Assembly: GCA_964596065.1 (NCBI GenBank)
Contig: CAZQSM010000031.1
Span: forward strand, 1 to 25,643
Origin: SZUA-254 sp964596065
GTDB taxonomy: Bacteria; Bacteroidota; Ignavibacteria; UBA10030; SZUA-254
Length of the DNA stretch: 25,643 bases
Direction: 5' to 3'
Shown here: positions 17,094-24,463 of the stretch, piece by piece
Layout: each line of letters begins with the position of its first letter
Position numbering within the stretch: the stretch's first letter is position 1
Notes under the pieces: model-generated
Told to the model about the DNA's origin: nothing
Seen by the model: the letters and a program-made list of their open reading frames with translations, nothing else
Database searches by the model: none
Made by a program: the position numbers and the translations under genes

Positions 17094-18092
17094 ATGCGCA
17101 TTACGGTTCTCGGAGCGGGCAGCTGGGGCACCACGCTGGCCGTCCTCCTCTCCCACAACAAGCACGACGTCACGCTCTGGGCCCACCGCCCGCCGCACGC
17201 CCTGGAGATCGCCGCCGCTCGTGAAAACCGGCGCCTCCTCCCGGGCATCCAAATTCCCGGTCGGATCGTCGTCACCTCCGAGCTCGACGGCGCCGTCGAC
17301 GGCGCCGGAATGATCGTCGCCGCGATCCCGTCCCAGTTCCTGCGCGCCACCGCCGTACGCCTCCGGGAGATCGATTTCAGCCGCACAATCTTCGTCAACG
17401 TCGCCAAGGGGATCGAAAACGACACGCTGATGACCGTCTCGGAGGTGCTCCGCGACACCCTCCCGCAGCTCCCCGCCGCCAATATCGTCACGCTGTCAGG
17501 GCCGAGTTTCGCCGAGGAAGTGAGCCGCAAGGTCCCCACGGCGGTGGTGGCGGCCTCGGCCGGCCGCGACGCGGCTCTCTCGGTACAGCGGACCTTCCTC
17601 GCGCCCTGGTTCAGGATCTATACCAGCGAGGACATCCGCGGCGTCGAACTCGCGGGGTCGATGAAGAACGTCATCGCCATCGGCGCCGGCATCGCCGACG
17701 GCGCCGGTTTCGGGGACAACACCAAGGCGGCGATCCTCACCAGGGCTACCGCCGAAATTTCGAGGCTGGGCATCAAGGTGGGGGCGCTCCCCGGGACATT
17801 CGCCGGGCTCTCGGGCATCGGAGACCTGATCGCGACCTGCCTGAGCCGTCATTCCCGGAACCGCCACGTGGGCGAACAGATCGGAAGGGGGAGGAAACTC
17901 CCCGACATCCTCAACGAGATGGTGATGGTCGCGGAGGGGGTCGCCACGACCCGGTCGGTCCACGACCTCGGCAGGAAAATGGGCGTGGAATTGCCGATCG
18001 TCAATGAGGTCTTCCGCGTCATCTTCGAGGACAAGGACCCGATCCGCGCCACGACAGAACTGATGACGCGCGACGCCAAGGAAGAGCGCTGA
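17094..18092 (+). CDS. gpsA: Glycerol-3-phosphate dehydrogenase [NAD(P)+]
   Basis: Reduces dihydroxyacetone phosphate to sn-glycerol 3-phosphate in the cytosol, feeding the PlsY reaction encoded just upstream. 332 residues. The Rossmann loop GAGSWGT is at 7-13, followed by VNVAKGIE, LSGPSFAEEV, the catalytic Lys191 in GSMKNVIAIGAGI, FGDNTKAAI and a SGIGDLIATC segment, all standard GpsA motifs. The ATG at 17094 follows an AGGGA. tpiA, which supplies the same triose phosphate pool, lies 16 kb upstream in the window. Confidence 0.98.
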   Translation: MRITVLGAGSWGTTLAVLLSHNKHDVTLWAHRPPHALEIAAARENRRLLPGIQIPGRIVVTSELDGAVDGAGMIVAAIPSQFLRATAVRLREIDFSRTIFVNVAKGIENDTLMTVSEVLRDTLPQLPAANIVTLSGPSFAEEVSRKVPTAVVAASAGRDAALSVQRTFLAPWFRIYTSEDIRGVELAGSMKNVIAIGAGIADGAGFGDNTKAAILTRATAEISRLGIKVGALPGTFAGLSGIGDLIATCLSRHSRNRHVGEQIGRGRKLPDILNEMVMVAEGVATTRSVHDLGRKMGVELPIVNEVFRVIFEDKDPIRATTELMTRDAKEER

Positions 18093-18117
18093 TCCGGCCG
18101 ACCGCTTCCCGCCCCAG

Positions 18118-20319
18118 GTGAAACCTCCCGATCCGCTCGAAACGCCCGTCCGGTTCCTGAAGGGGATCGGGCCGAAACGCGCCGAAGTCCTCTCCGGACA
18201 CGGCCTCGCCACCGTCCGCGACCTCCTCTCGTACTATCCGTTCGGGTACCTCGACCTCGGCAGCGTCGAGACGATCGCCTCGCTGCGGCCCGGAGCCGGG
18301 GGGGGCGCGCTCCGCTCGACGCTCGGCAGGGTGCGCACGGTCGACCTCCTCGGCCGCCCGCCGCGACAGCGGCTGGTGATCGTCCTGGAGGACGCCACCG
18401 GGTCGCTCCAGCTCGTCTTCTTCGAGGGGATCAACTTCCTGAAGCGGGCGTTCGCCCCGGGGGACACGCTCGCGGTTTCCGGGAGGGTGACGCGCTTCCG
18501 GAACAAGCTTCAGGTCGTCCACCCGATGATCGACCGGCTCGCTTCCGGACCGGAGGAGGGGGAGGCCCCGGCGGGGCTCCTTCACACCGGCGGGATCATT
18601 CCGAAGTACGGCTCGAGCCGCGACCTCCGGGAGGTCCAGCTCCACGTGAGGGGCCTCCGGACGATCATGCGCGAGGTGCTCGACCAATACCTTTCCCACG
18701 TTCCAGAACCGCTCCCGGCGTCATTGACCGCCACGCGCCGGCTCATCGGCGTCACGGAAGCGCTCGAGTCGATCCACTTCCCGGAGTCGGCCGCGGCCCT
18801 TGACGCCGCCCGGAAGCGGCTCAAGTATGAGGAACTCTTCCTCCTGCAGATGCTCCTCCTCCTGCGCCGCGATTCGGTCCGGTCGGGCCCCCCCGGAATC
18901 GGGTTCAGGGTCGAAAGCAGGCTCGCGCGCTCGTTCGTGGACGCCCTGCCGTTCAGGCTCACCGGGGGACAGATTTCGGTCATCAATGAAATCACGCGCG
19001 ACATGCGCGAACCCCGCCCGATGAACCGCCTCCTCCAGGGGGACGTCGGGAGCGGCAAAACGGTCGTCGCGCTGGCGGCGGCGCTGGTCGCCGTCGACAA
19101 CGGGTATCAGGCCGTCTTCATGGCCCCGACGGAGATCCTGGCGGAGCAGCATTACCGGACGATCTCGGGGTACTGCGGGCCGATCGGAGTGCCGGTCCGC
19201 ATCCTGACCGGCGGGACCAGGTCGAAGGAGCGGGAGGAGATCGTGGGGATGATCGAGTCGGGGGAGCCGGGCATCTACACCGGCACACACGCGCTGATCC
19301 AGGGGGGGGTCCGTTTCGGGAGGATGGGCCTCGCCGTCATCGACGAACAGCACCGGTTCGGCGTTTCCCAGCGGCTGGCGCTCCGGCAGGGGGGAGTCTC
19401 CGCCGGGGGGGCGCAGTGCGACCTCCTCGTGATGACCGCCACCCCCATTCCCCGGACCCTTTCGATGACGCTTTACGGGGACCTGGACGTCTCGGTGATC
19501 AGGGAGCTGCCCCCCGGGAGGAAGGCGATCCGGACGGCGATAAGGTTCGAGAGGGAGAGGAGCGCGGTCTACGCCTTCCTCCGGGAGGAGCTGGCGGCCG
19601 GGCGCCAGGTCTACGTGGTCTACCCCCTCGTCGAGGAGTCGGAGAAACTCGACCTCAAAGCGGCCACGGAGTCGTTCGAGCGGCTGCGTACGGAGCATTT
19701 TCCGGAAATTTCTACCGGTCTCGTGCACGGACAGATGCCGGCGGAGCGGCGGGACGAGGTGATGGCGGCGTTCAAGGCGGGAACGATCAGGATCCTGGTG
19801 GCGACAACGGTCATCGAAGTCGGGATCGACGTGCCGAACGCCTCGGTGATGGTGATCGAACACGCCGAACGCTTCGGCCTGTCGCAGCTCCACCAGCTGC
19901 GCGGCCGCGTGGGAAGGGGGAGCGCCCAGTCCCACGCGATACTGATGGCGCCAGACTGGATGCGGACGAAGCTCGCGCAGGGGCCCGGCCTCCTCTCCGA
20001 CGCTGGGGAACCCGATGAGCGGCTCGTCGCGGTACGCCGCCTGCAGATCATGCGGGAGAGTGACGACGGTTTCGAAATAGCCGAAAATGACCTGAAAATA
20101 AGGGGTCCGGGGGAATTTTTCGGAACGCGCCAGAGCGGATTGCCCCGACTCAAAATCGCCGACCTCCTCACCGACCAGGAGATCCTCGAACTGGCGAGGG
20201 CCGACGCGCTCGCGACGCTCGACCGCGATCCGCACCTTCGCCTCGCCGAACACCGGATCCTCCGGGAAGTGATCGGCAGGGAGATGAGGGAGCTCCTGCC
20301 GCTGACGCACAGCGGTTGA
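18118..20319 (+). CDS. recG: ATP-dependent DNA helicase RecG
   Basis: Branched-DNA translocase that reverses stalled forks and processes recombination intermediates. 733 residues. The N-terminal region has a helix-hairpin-like FLKGIGPKRAEVL segment and the wedge/OB domain (~55-155). The helicase core has Walker A GDVGSGKT (308-315), motif II DEQH (409-412), motif III TATPIPRTL, the VYPLVEESEKLD RecG insert, and motifs V-VI with ATTVIEVGIDVPNA and QLRGRVGRG; the C-terminal TRG region follows. The GTG at 18118 starts the protein 25 bases after gpsA. The length is somewhat above the E. coli form (693). No terminator with a U-run follows, but an 18-base perfect palindrome lies 18 bases after the stop. 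Confidence 0.98.
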   Translation: MKPPDPLETPVRFLKGIGPKRAEVLSGHGLATVRDLLSYYPFGYLDLGSVETIASLRPGAGGGALRSTLGRVRTVDLLGRPPRQRLVIVLEDATGSLQLVFFEGINFLKRAFAPGDTLAVSGRVTRFRNKLQVVHPMIDRLASGPEEGEAPAGLLHTGGIIPKYGSSRDLREVQLHVRGLRTIMREVLDQYLSHVPEPLPASLTATRRLIGVTEALESIHFPESAAALDAARKRLKYEELFLLQMLLLLRRDSVRSGPPGIGFRVESRLARSFVDALPFRLTGGQISVINEITRDMREPRPMNRLLQGDVGSGKTVVALAAALVAVDNGYQAVFMAPTEILAEQHYRTISGYCGPIGVPVRILTGGTRSKEREEIVGMIESGEPGIYTGTHALIQGGVRFGRMGLAVIDEQHRFGVSQRLALRQGGVSAGGAQCDLLVMTATPIPRTLSMTLYGDLDVSVIRELPPGRKAIRTAIRFERERSAVYAFLREELAAGRQVYVVYPLVEESEKLDLKAATESFERLRTEHFPEISTGLVHGQMPAERRDEVMAAFKAGTIRILVATTVIEVGIDVPNASVMVIEHAERFGLSQLHQLRGRVGRGSAQSHAILMAPDWMRTKLAQGPGLLSDAGEPDERLVAVRRLQIMRESDDGFEIAENDLKIRGPGEFFGTRQSGLPRLKIADLLTDQEILELARADALATLDRDPHLRLAEHRILREVIGREMRELLPLTHSG

Positions 20320-20337
20320 CCGGCGCTTCCGACCCGT

Positions 20338-20355
20338 CGGCGGTCGCGACCGCCG
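20338..20355 (+). terminator. Perfect 18-base GC palindrome downstream of recG
   Basis: The sequence reads the same on both strands across 20338-20355 (CGGCGG...CCGCCG around a central CGCG). It can fold into a very stable hairpin shortly after recG, and a T7 run lies ~65 bases on at 20422-20428. It could be a non-canonical terminator or a protein-binding site. The distance to the T-run makes classic intrinsic termination unlikely. Confidence 0.35.
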
Positions 20356-20429
20356 CTCCACCGACCATCACACCCGCCGGCATCATCGTCCGTCCGCCCC
20401 CGATCGACCGCCAAAATTGCATTTTTTTC

Positions 20430-20457
20430 TTGACAAACATTTTAAATTCATTATATT
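20430..20457 (+). promoter_or_regulatory. Strong sigma70-like promoter for the ATP-grasp/GNAT/kamA operon
   Basis: A perfect TTGACA at 20430-20435 is followed, after a 16-base spacer, by TATATT (20452-20457, 5/6 to consensus); the region is AT-rich against a GC-rich background. This is the best promoter match in the window. The -35 hexamer is mirrored by TGTCAA at 20462-20467, giving an inverted repeat that spans the promoter and could be an operator. The ~70-base leader that follows contains a small hairpin. Confidence 0.65.
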
Positions 20458-20468
20458 AACGTGTCAAC

Positions 20469-20490
20469 GTTGCATCATGTTCTTTGCAAC
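20469..20490 (+). promoter_or_regulatory. Leader inverted repeat (GTTGCA/TGCAAC)
   Basis: GTTGCA (20469-20474) and TGCAAC (20485-20490) form a 6-bp stem with a 10-base loop in the 5' leader or initially transcribed region of the operon. It could be an mRNA hairpin or an operator half-site pair. No known riboswitch class is recognisable. Confidence 0.35.
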
Positions 20491-20530
20491 ACGACCTTGT
20501 CCAACTATTTGAGAGGTCTTCACGAGTTAC

Positions 20531-21697
20531 TTGTTAGATCTTCCTTCGAGCATCACACCGCTTCACGTCGCGTTAACATACAACCAGAAGAAGGAAGGCG
20601 CGTCACAAAATACGATCACCACCGAATTCGCTGAGCCTCCGGCCGCACCAGACGCGGCAACATCCCTCCCGGAATCTTTCGACAGCCCATCGCTCTCCCC
20701 TGAACCCTCGGATGACCGCTACGCCGAGTGGGACACGCCAGAAACCATCGAAGCCGTGAGGGCCGCGCTCGCCGAAATCCACCGCGTGACGCTGATTGAA
20801 GCCGACGAGGACTTTTACGAGACCGTCCGCCGCGTCCGACCCGACATTGTGTTCAACATCGCCGAGGGGCTCAACGGCGTCTCCCGCGAGGCGCAGGTGC
20901 CGGCGATGCTCGATATGCTCCGGATCCCCTACAGCGGCGCCGATCCGCTGACCCTCGCCCTCTGCCTGGACAAGTCGCGCACGAAGGAGATCCTGAGCCA
21001 TTACGGCGTCCCGACCGCCAGGTTCCGGCTGGTCGAGTCGATCACGGAGCTCCCGGCGACCGACGACCTCTCCTACCCGATGATGGTCAAGCCGCTCCAC
21101 GAGGGTTCGAGCAAGGGGATCTTCAATTCCTCCCTCGTCGCCGACCGGAGGGAGCTGACCGCCGCCGTCGAAAAAATCATTTTTGAGTACCGCCAGCCGG
21201 CCCTGGTCGAGGAATTCCTCTCCGGCCGGGAATTCACCGTCGGGATCCTCGGCAACGCCCCCGACCTGAGGGTGCTCCCCCCGGTGGAGATCCGTTTCGA
21301 CTCCCTTCCGAAGGGCGTCAACCATATCTATTCCTACGAGGCGAAGTGGATCTGGGACCGGTCCGACAATCCCCTCGACATTTTTGAATGCCCCGCGCGG
21401 ATCGAACCGGCCCTCCTCGACGAGATCGGGGCGATCTGCTCCCGTGCCTACCGGCTGCTCCGCTGCCGGGACTGGAGCCGGATTGACGTCCGTCTCGACG
21501 GCCGGGGGCGTCCCCATATTATAGAAGTCAACCCCCTGCCCGGCATCCTCCCGAACCCGGAGGACAATTCATGCCTGCCGAAGGCGGCGCGCGCGGCCGG
21601 GATTTCCTACAACGCCCTCATTCAGTCAGCACTCGGATATGCGGCCATCCGCCACGGACTGGCCTCCGCCTCCGTTCCCCAACTCACAACCCGATAG
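20531..21697 (+). CDS. ATP-grasp ligase, D-Ala-D-Ala-ligase-like (paralogue A)
   Basis: 388 residues. The ATP-grasp core matches the Ddl fold: MVKPLHEGSSKGI (184-196), EEFLSGREFTVGIL (227-240), a YEAKW segment (269-273), RIDVRLD (317-323) and the metal-binding EVNPLPG (332-338). Two Ddl features are absent: the N-terminal glycine-rich loop with the D-Ala-binding Glu, and the HGxxGED block, replaced by FNIAEGLNGVSREAQ. A Ser at 347 (NSCLP) keeps the position that holds the substrate carboxylate in Ddl. This suggests an amino-acid or carboxylate:amine ligase using ATP, not cell-wall Ddl. Residues 33-65 are a Pro/Ser/Asp/Glu-rich insertion, probably disordered. The start is TTG at 20531, the only start codon after an in-frame stop that precedes the conserved HVALTYN; GAGAGG lies 14 bases upstream. 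It is the first gene of a four-gene operon. Confidence 0.85.
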   Translation: MLDLPSSITPLHVALTYNQKKEGASQNTITTEFAEPPAAPDAATSLPESFDSPSLSPEPSDDRYAEWDTPETIEAVRAALAEIHRVTLIEADEDFYETVRRVRPDIVFNIAEGLNGVSREAQVPAMLDMLRIPYSGADPLTLALCLDKSRTKEILSHYGVPTARFRLVESITELPATDDLSYPMMVKPLHEGSSKGIFNSSLVADRRELTAAVEKIIFEYRQPALVEEFLSGREFTVGILGNAPDLRVLPPVEIRFDSLPKGVNHIYSYEAKWIWDRSDNPLDIFECPARIEPALLDEIGAICSRAYRLLRCRDWSRIDVRLDGRGRPHIIEVNPLPGILPNPEDNSCLPKAARAAGISYNALIQSALGYAAIRHGLASASVPQLTTR

Positions 21698-21706
21698 GAC
21701 GAACGC

Positions 21707-22789
21707 ATGAGCAAGAAAGTGCACGTGTGTGTGGTGTATAACGAACCGGTCAACGGATGGGGCATCAAACGCCAGTACGTGTCCGAACACGGTATCCTCC
21801 AGATCGGCGGCGGGGCGGAGAACGGGGAGCCGGCCGAAGTGATCGATCTCTCGGAGGTCGGGGTGCTCGGGGAGATGGAGGACATCTCCAGGGCGCTCCA
21901 GAGCCAGGGGTTCAAGGCGTCGATATTCAACGTCAACGCCGACATCGTCCGGTTCGTGAAACACCTCGACGAGTCGAGGCCCGACGTGATCTTCAACCTC
22001 TGCGAGAGCGTGGGGAACGAATCGATCCACGAGATGCACGCCGTCGGGATCTTCGAACTGATGGAGATACCGTACACGGGGTCGTCGCCCCTGGTCCTCG
22101 GAACCGCGCTCAACAAGGTGCGGGTGAAGGAGTCGCTGCTTTACCACGGCCTCCCCACCCCCCGCTACCAGCTGATCGAGAACCCGCTCAAATTCACCGT
22201 CGACCCGGCCCTCACCTTCCCGCTGATCGTCAAGCCGGCCCACGAAGACGCCAGCATCGGGATCGACTCCAAGTCGATCGTCCGGTCGATCGCCGAACTC
22301 AGGCGCCGCGTGCGGCACATCCACGAACGGTTCGACCAGGCGTCGCTGGTGGAGGAGTACATCGACGGCCGGGAGCTGAACGTCGGCATCCTGGGGAACA
22401 AGAAGCCGGTGGTCTTCCCGATCTCCGAAATCGACATGTCCACGCTCCCGAAGCAGTACCCGAAAATCATCAGCTACAACGCGAAGTGGCTCAAGGGGTC
22501 GGACGAATACGAGCATACGAAGGGTGTCTGCCCGGCCGACCTTCCCGCCGAGGTGGCGGCCCAGGTCCGGGAACTGGCGCTCGCGGCGTACAAGCTCGTC
22601 GGTTGCCGCGACTACGCGCGCGTGGACTTCCGCCTGAACCAGGAGAACGCGCCGTATATCCTCGAAGTGAACCCCAACCCCGATCTCTCAGACGACGCCG
22701 GGTTCGCGAGGGCGGGCAAGGCGACCGGCCTCACGTTCGAACAACTTATCGGCAAGATCGTCGAATGCGCGCTGGAACGGATCTCCTGA
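21707..22789 (+). CDS. ATP-grasp ligase, D-Ala-D-Ala-ligase-like (paralogue B)
   Basis: 360 residues, a diverged paralogue of the preceding gene. Both share the YN start (HVCVVYNEP), the FN(I/L)-x-E block (here FNLCESVGNESIHEM), IPYTGSSPL, IVKPAHEDASIGI (174-186), EEYIDGRELNVGILG and the metal-binding EVNPNPD (320-326). After EVNP, Ddl and paralogue A carry a Pro-Gly and a Ser that clasp the substrate carboxylate. This protein instead reads PNPDLSDDAGFARAG, so its acceptor is likely different. It also lacks the Ddl N-terminal loop. The reaction is inferred to be ATP-dependent ligation of a carboxylate to an amine in the cytosol; the substrates are unknown. AGGA lies 8 bases before the ATG, and only 9 bases separate it from paralogue A. 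The next gene starts inside its 3' end. Confidence 0.85.
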   Translation: MSKKVHVCVVYNEPVNGWGIKRQYVSEHGILQIGGGAENGEPAEVIDLSEVGVLGEMEDISRALQSQGFKASIFNVNADIVRFVKHLDESRPDVIFNLCESVGNESIHEMHAVGIFELMEIPYTGSSPLVLGTALNKVRVKESLLYHGLPTPRYQLIENPLKFTVDPALTFPLIVKPAHEDASIGIDSKSIVRSIAELRRRVRHIHERFDQASLVEEYIDGRELNVGILGNKKPVVFPISEIDMSTLPKQYPKIISYNAKWLKGSDEYEHTKGVCPADLPAEVAAQVRELALAAYKLVGCRDYARVDFRLNQENAPYILEVNPNPDLSDDAGFARAGKATGLTFEQLIGKIVECALERIS

Positions 22790-23280
22790 GCAGCGTCCGG
22801 CCCCTCGCAGCGGCCGACAGGGGACCCCTCGAGGGGATCCTCCGCCGGACGGGGGTTTTCTCCGGCGAGGAGGTCGGCGTGGCGATGGAACTGATCGACG
22901 CGGTACTCACCAAACCGGACCAGCGCGACTACATCATTTACACCGCCGCCGGCGCGGAGGACGAGGTGCTCGGCTACTACTGCATCGGCCCGACGCCAAT
23001 GACGGCGGGGACCTGGGACCTCTACTGGATCGCGGTCGATCCCGGGCACCACGGGATGGAAATCGGAAAGACCCTGCTCTCGCACGCGGAGGCGTTCGCG
23101 GCGGGGCGGGGGGGGACGCTGATGGTCGCGGAAACCTCCTCGAAGCCGTCGTACGACGGCACGAACAGGTTTTATCTGCGCAACGGATATGCCGAGGTCG
23201 CCCGGATCAGGCATTATTACCGGCCGGGGGACGATCTCGTCGTGTACGGGAAATATTTTTCATCAACAACCGAAGGATAG
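22765..23280 (+). CDS. GNAT-family N-acetyltransferase
   Basis: 171 residues from the ATG at 22765, which overlaps the ATP-grasp gene by 25 bases; a CTG at 22786 is an alternative start. GNAT features are a beta4 strand LYWIAVDP, the acetyl-CoA loop at 96-101, a helix AEAFAAGRGG, and the C-terminal segment NRFYLRNGYAEVARI typical of the family. The acetyl-CoA loop reads HGMEIG, where the family consensus is (Q/R)xxGx(G/A), so the first conserved glycine is Glu. It lies between a lysine-aminomutase-like gene and two ligases. By analogy with the Bacillus/methanogen AblA-AblB pair it could acetylate beta-lysine or a beta-lysyl product, but it is much shorter than those AblB proteins and this is inference only. 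Confidence 0.8.
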   Translation: MRAGTDLLSSVRPLAAADRGPLEGILRRTGVFSGEEVGVAMELIDAVLTKPDQRDYIIYTAAGAEDEVLGYYCIGPTPMTAGTWDLYWIAVDPGHHGMEIGKTLLSHAEAFAAGRGGTLMVAETSSKPSYDGTNRFYLRNGYAEVARIRHYYRPGDDLVVYGKYFSSTTEG

Positions 23281-23286
23281 CACTTC

Positions 23287-24444
23287 ATGGAACTCTGGCA
23301 GGAAATGCTCCGGCAGAGCGTCGACAGCGGCAAGGACCTGGTTGAACGTTTCGATTTCAAGCCCGAGCTCGCCGACGAGCTCAATTCCCTCTTCCACACC
23401 CGGATCAACCCCTACTACCTGAGCCTCATCCGGCACCCGGGGGACCCGATCTGGCTGCAGTGCATGCCCGACGCGAGGGAGCTCGAAGACGACGGGATGC
23501 TGGAAGACCCGCTGGCCGAGGACTCGCACAGCCCGGTCCCGAGCATCGTCCACCGCTATCCCGACCGCGTCCTGTTCCTGACCACGAGCCAGTGCTCGAT
23601 GTACTGCCGCTTCTGCACCCGGAAGCGGAAGGTGGGCGACTCGTCGAAGATCAACATGAAGTTCATCCAGGACGGGATCGACTACATCGCAAAGAACCCG
23701 CAGATCCGGGACGTCATCCTCTCGGGCGGCGACCCGCTGATGCTGACCGATTTCCTCCTCGAACGCGTCATCAAAGGGCTCCGGGAGATCCCCCACGTGG
23801 AGATCATCCGGCTCGGGACGAAGATGCCGTGCGTCCTTCCGCAGCGGATCACGCCGAAGCTCTGCAAGATGCTGAAGAAATACCACCCGATCTATGTCAA
23901 CACCCACTTCAACCACCCCTGGGAGTGCACCCCGGAGGCGAAGCGCGCCTGCGAGATGCTCGCCGACGCCGGGATCCCGGTGGGGAACCAGGCGGTGCTG
24001 ATGAAGGGGGTCAACGACGATCCGGACGTGATGCTCGAGCTGATGCGCAAGCTCCTCACGATGCGCGTCAGGCCCTATTACCTCTACCAGGCGGATATGA
24101 CGAAGGGAACCGACTACTTCAGGACGCCGGTGAGCAAGGGGCTCGAGATCATGGACAAGCTGCGCGGACACACCTCAGGGCTGGCGATCCCGGCGTACGT
24201 GATCGACGCGCCCGGCGGGGGGGGAAAGATCCCGATCCTGCCGCAGTACGTCATCGGGAGGGCGGGGAAGAACATCATCCTGCGCAATTACAAGTACGAG
24301 ATCTTCACCTACCCCGACGTGGAGGAGAACCCCGCCGACCACTCTCCGCCGGTGGAGAAGAATTACAAGCGGAAGGTGAAGGCGCCGAAGAAGAACGGCA
24401 AGGCGCTCCCCGCCGAAGCGGGCGTCGAGGTGCTGACCGAATAA
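23287..24444 (+). CDS. kamA: KamA-type radical SAM lysine 2,3-aminomutase
   Basis: Predicted to move the alpha-amino group of L-lysine to C3, giving beta-lysine, using SAM, a [4Fe-4S] cluster and PLP. 385 residues. The cluster triad is Cys103, Cys107 and Cys110 (CSMYCRFC). LSGGDPL follows at 145-151. The PLP lysine is Lys314 in APGGGGK, and Asp270 (YQAD) and Asp307 (VIDAPG) align with the two aspartates that bind the lysine ammonium group in clostridial enzyme (D293, D330); Arg112 matches its carboxylate-binding arginine. Glutamate 2,3-aminomutases replace those aspartates, so lysine is the likely substrate. EpmB, which prepares beta-lysine for elongation factor P, is a relative, but no epmA or efp lies nearby. 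The C-terminal ~30 residues are Lys/Pro-rich. GAAGGAT precedes the ATG. It is the last gene of the operon. Confidence 0.9.
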   Translation: MELWQEMLRQSVDSGKDLVERFDFKPELADELNSLFHTRINPYYLSLIRHPGDPIWLQCMPDARELEDDGMLEDPLAEDSHSPVPSIVHRYPDRVLFLTTSQCSMYCRFCTRKRKVGDSSKINMKFIQDGIDYIAKNPQIRDVILSGGDPLMLTDFLLERVIKGLREIPHVEIIRLGTKMPCVLPQRITPKLCKMLKKYHPIYVNTHFNHPWECTPEAKRACEMLADAGIPVGNQAVLMKGVNDDPDVMLELMRKLLTMRVRPYYLYQADMTKGTDYFRTPVSKGLEIMDKLRGHTSGLAIPAYVIDAPGGGGKIPILPQYVIGRAGKNIILRNYKYEIFTYPDVEENPADHSPPVEKNYKRKVKAPKKNGKALPAEAGVEVLTE

Positions 24445-24463
24445 GCGCTGGTCCGGAAGCGCT
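24444..24463 (+). terminator. Possible hairpin at the end of the kamA operon
   Basis: Two copies of the self-complementary AGCGCT (24444-24449 and 24458-24463) flank GGTCCGGA, giving a 6-bp stem that begins at the last base of the kamA stop. No U-run follows, so this would be a weak or factor-dependent terminator, or chance. Confidence 0.3.

Noticed and set aside
20411..20428. Intrinsic terminator at the T7 run before the kamA operon
   Set aside because: The only upstream pairing is a 4-5 bp AAAA/TTTT stem; the GC palindrome is ~65 bases away, and the T-run abuts the -35 box.
20531..22789. Calling the two ATP-grasp genes ddl (cell-wall D-Ala-D-Ala ligase) or van-type ligases
   Set aside because: Both lack the N-terminal glycine-rich loop with the substrate Glu and the HGxxGED segment, and no cell-wall or vanHX genes accompany them.
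23287..24444. KamA homologue as EpmB for EF-P beta-lysylation
   Set aside because: Not excluded by motifs, but there is no epmA or efp nearby, the protein is longer than EpmB, and it sits in an operon with a GNAT and two ligases. Kept as an alternative only.
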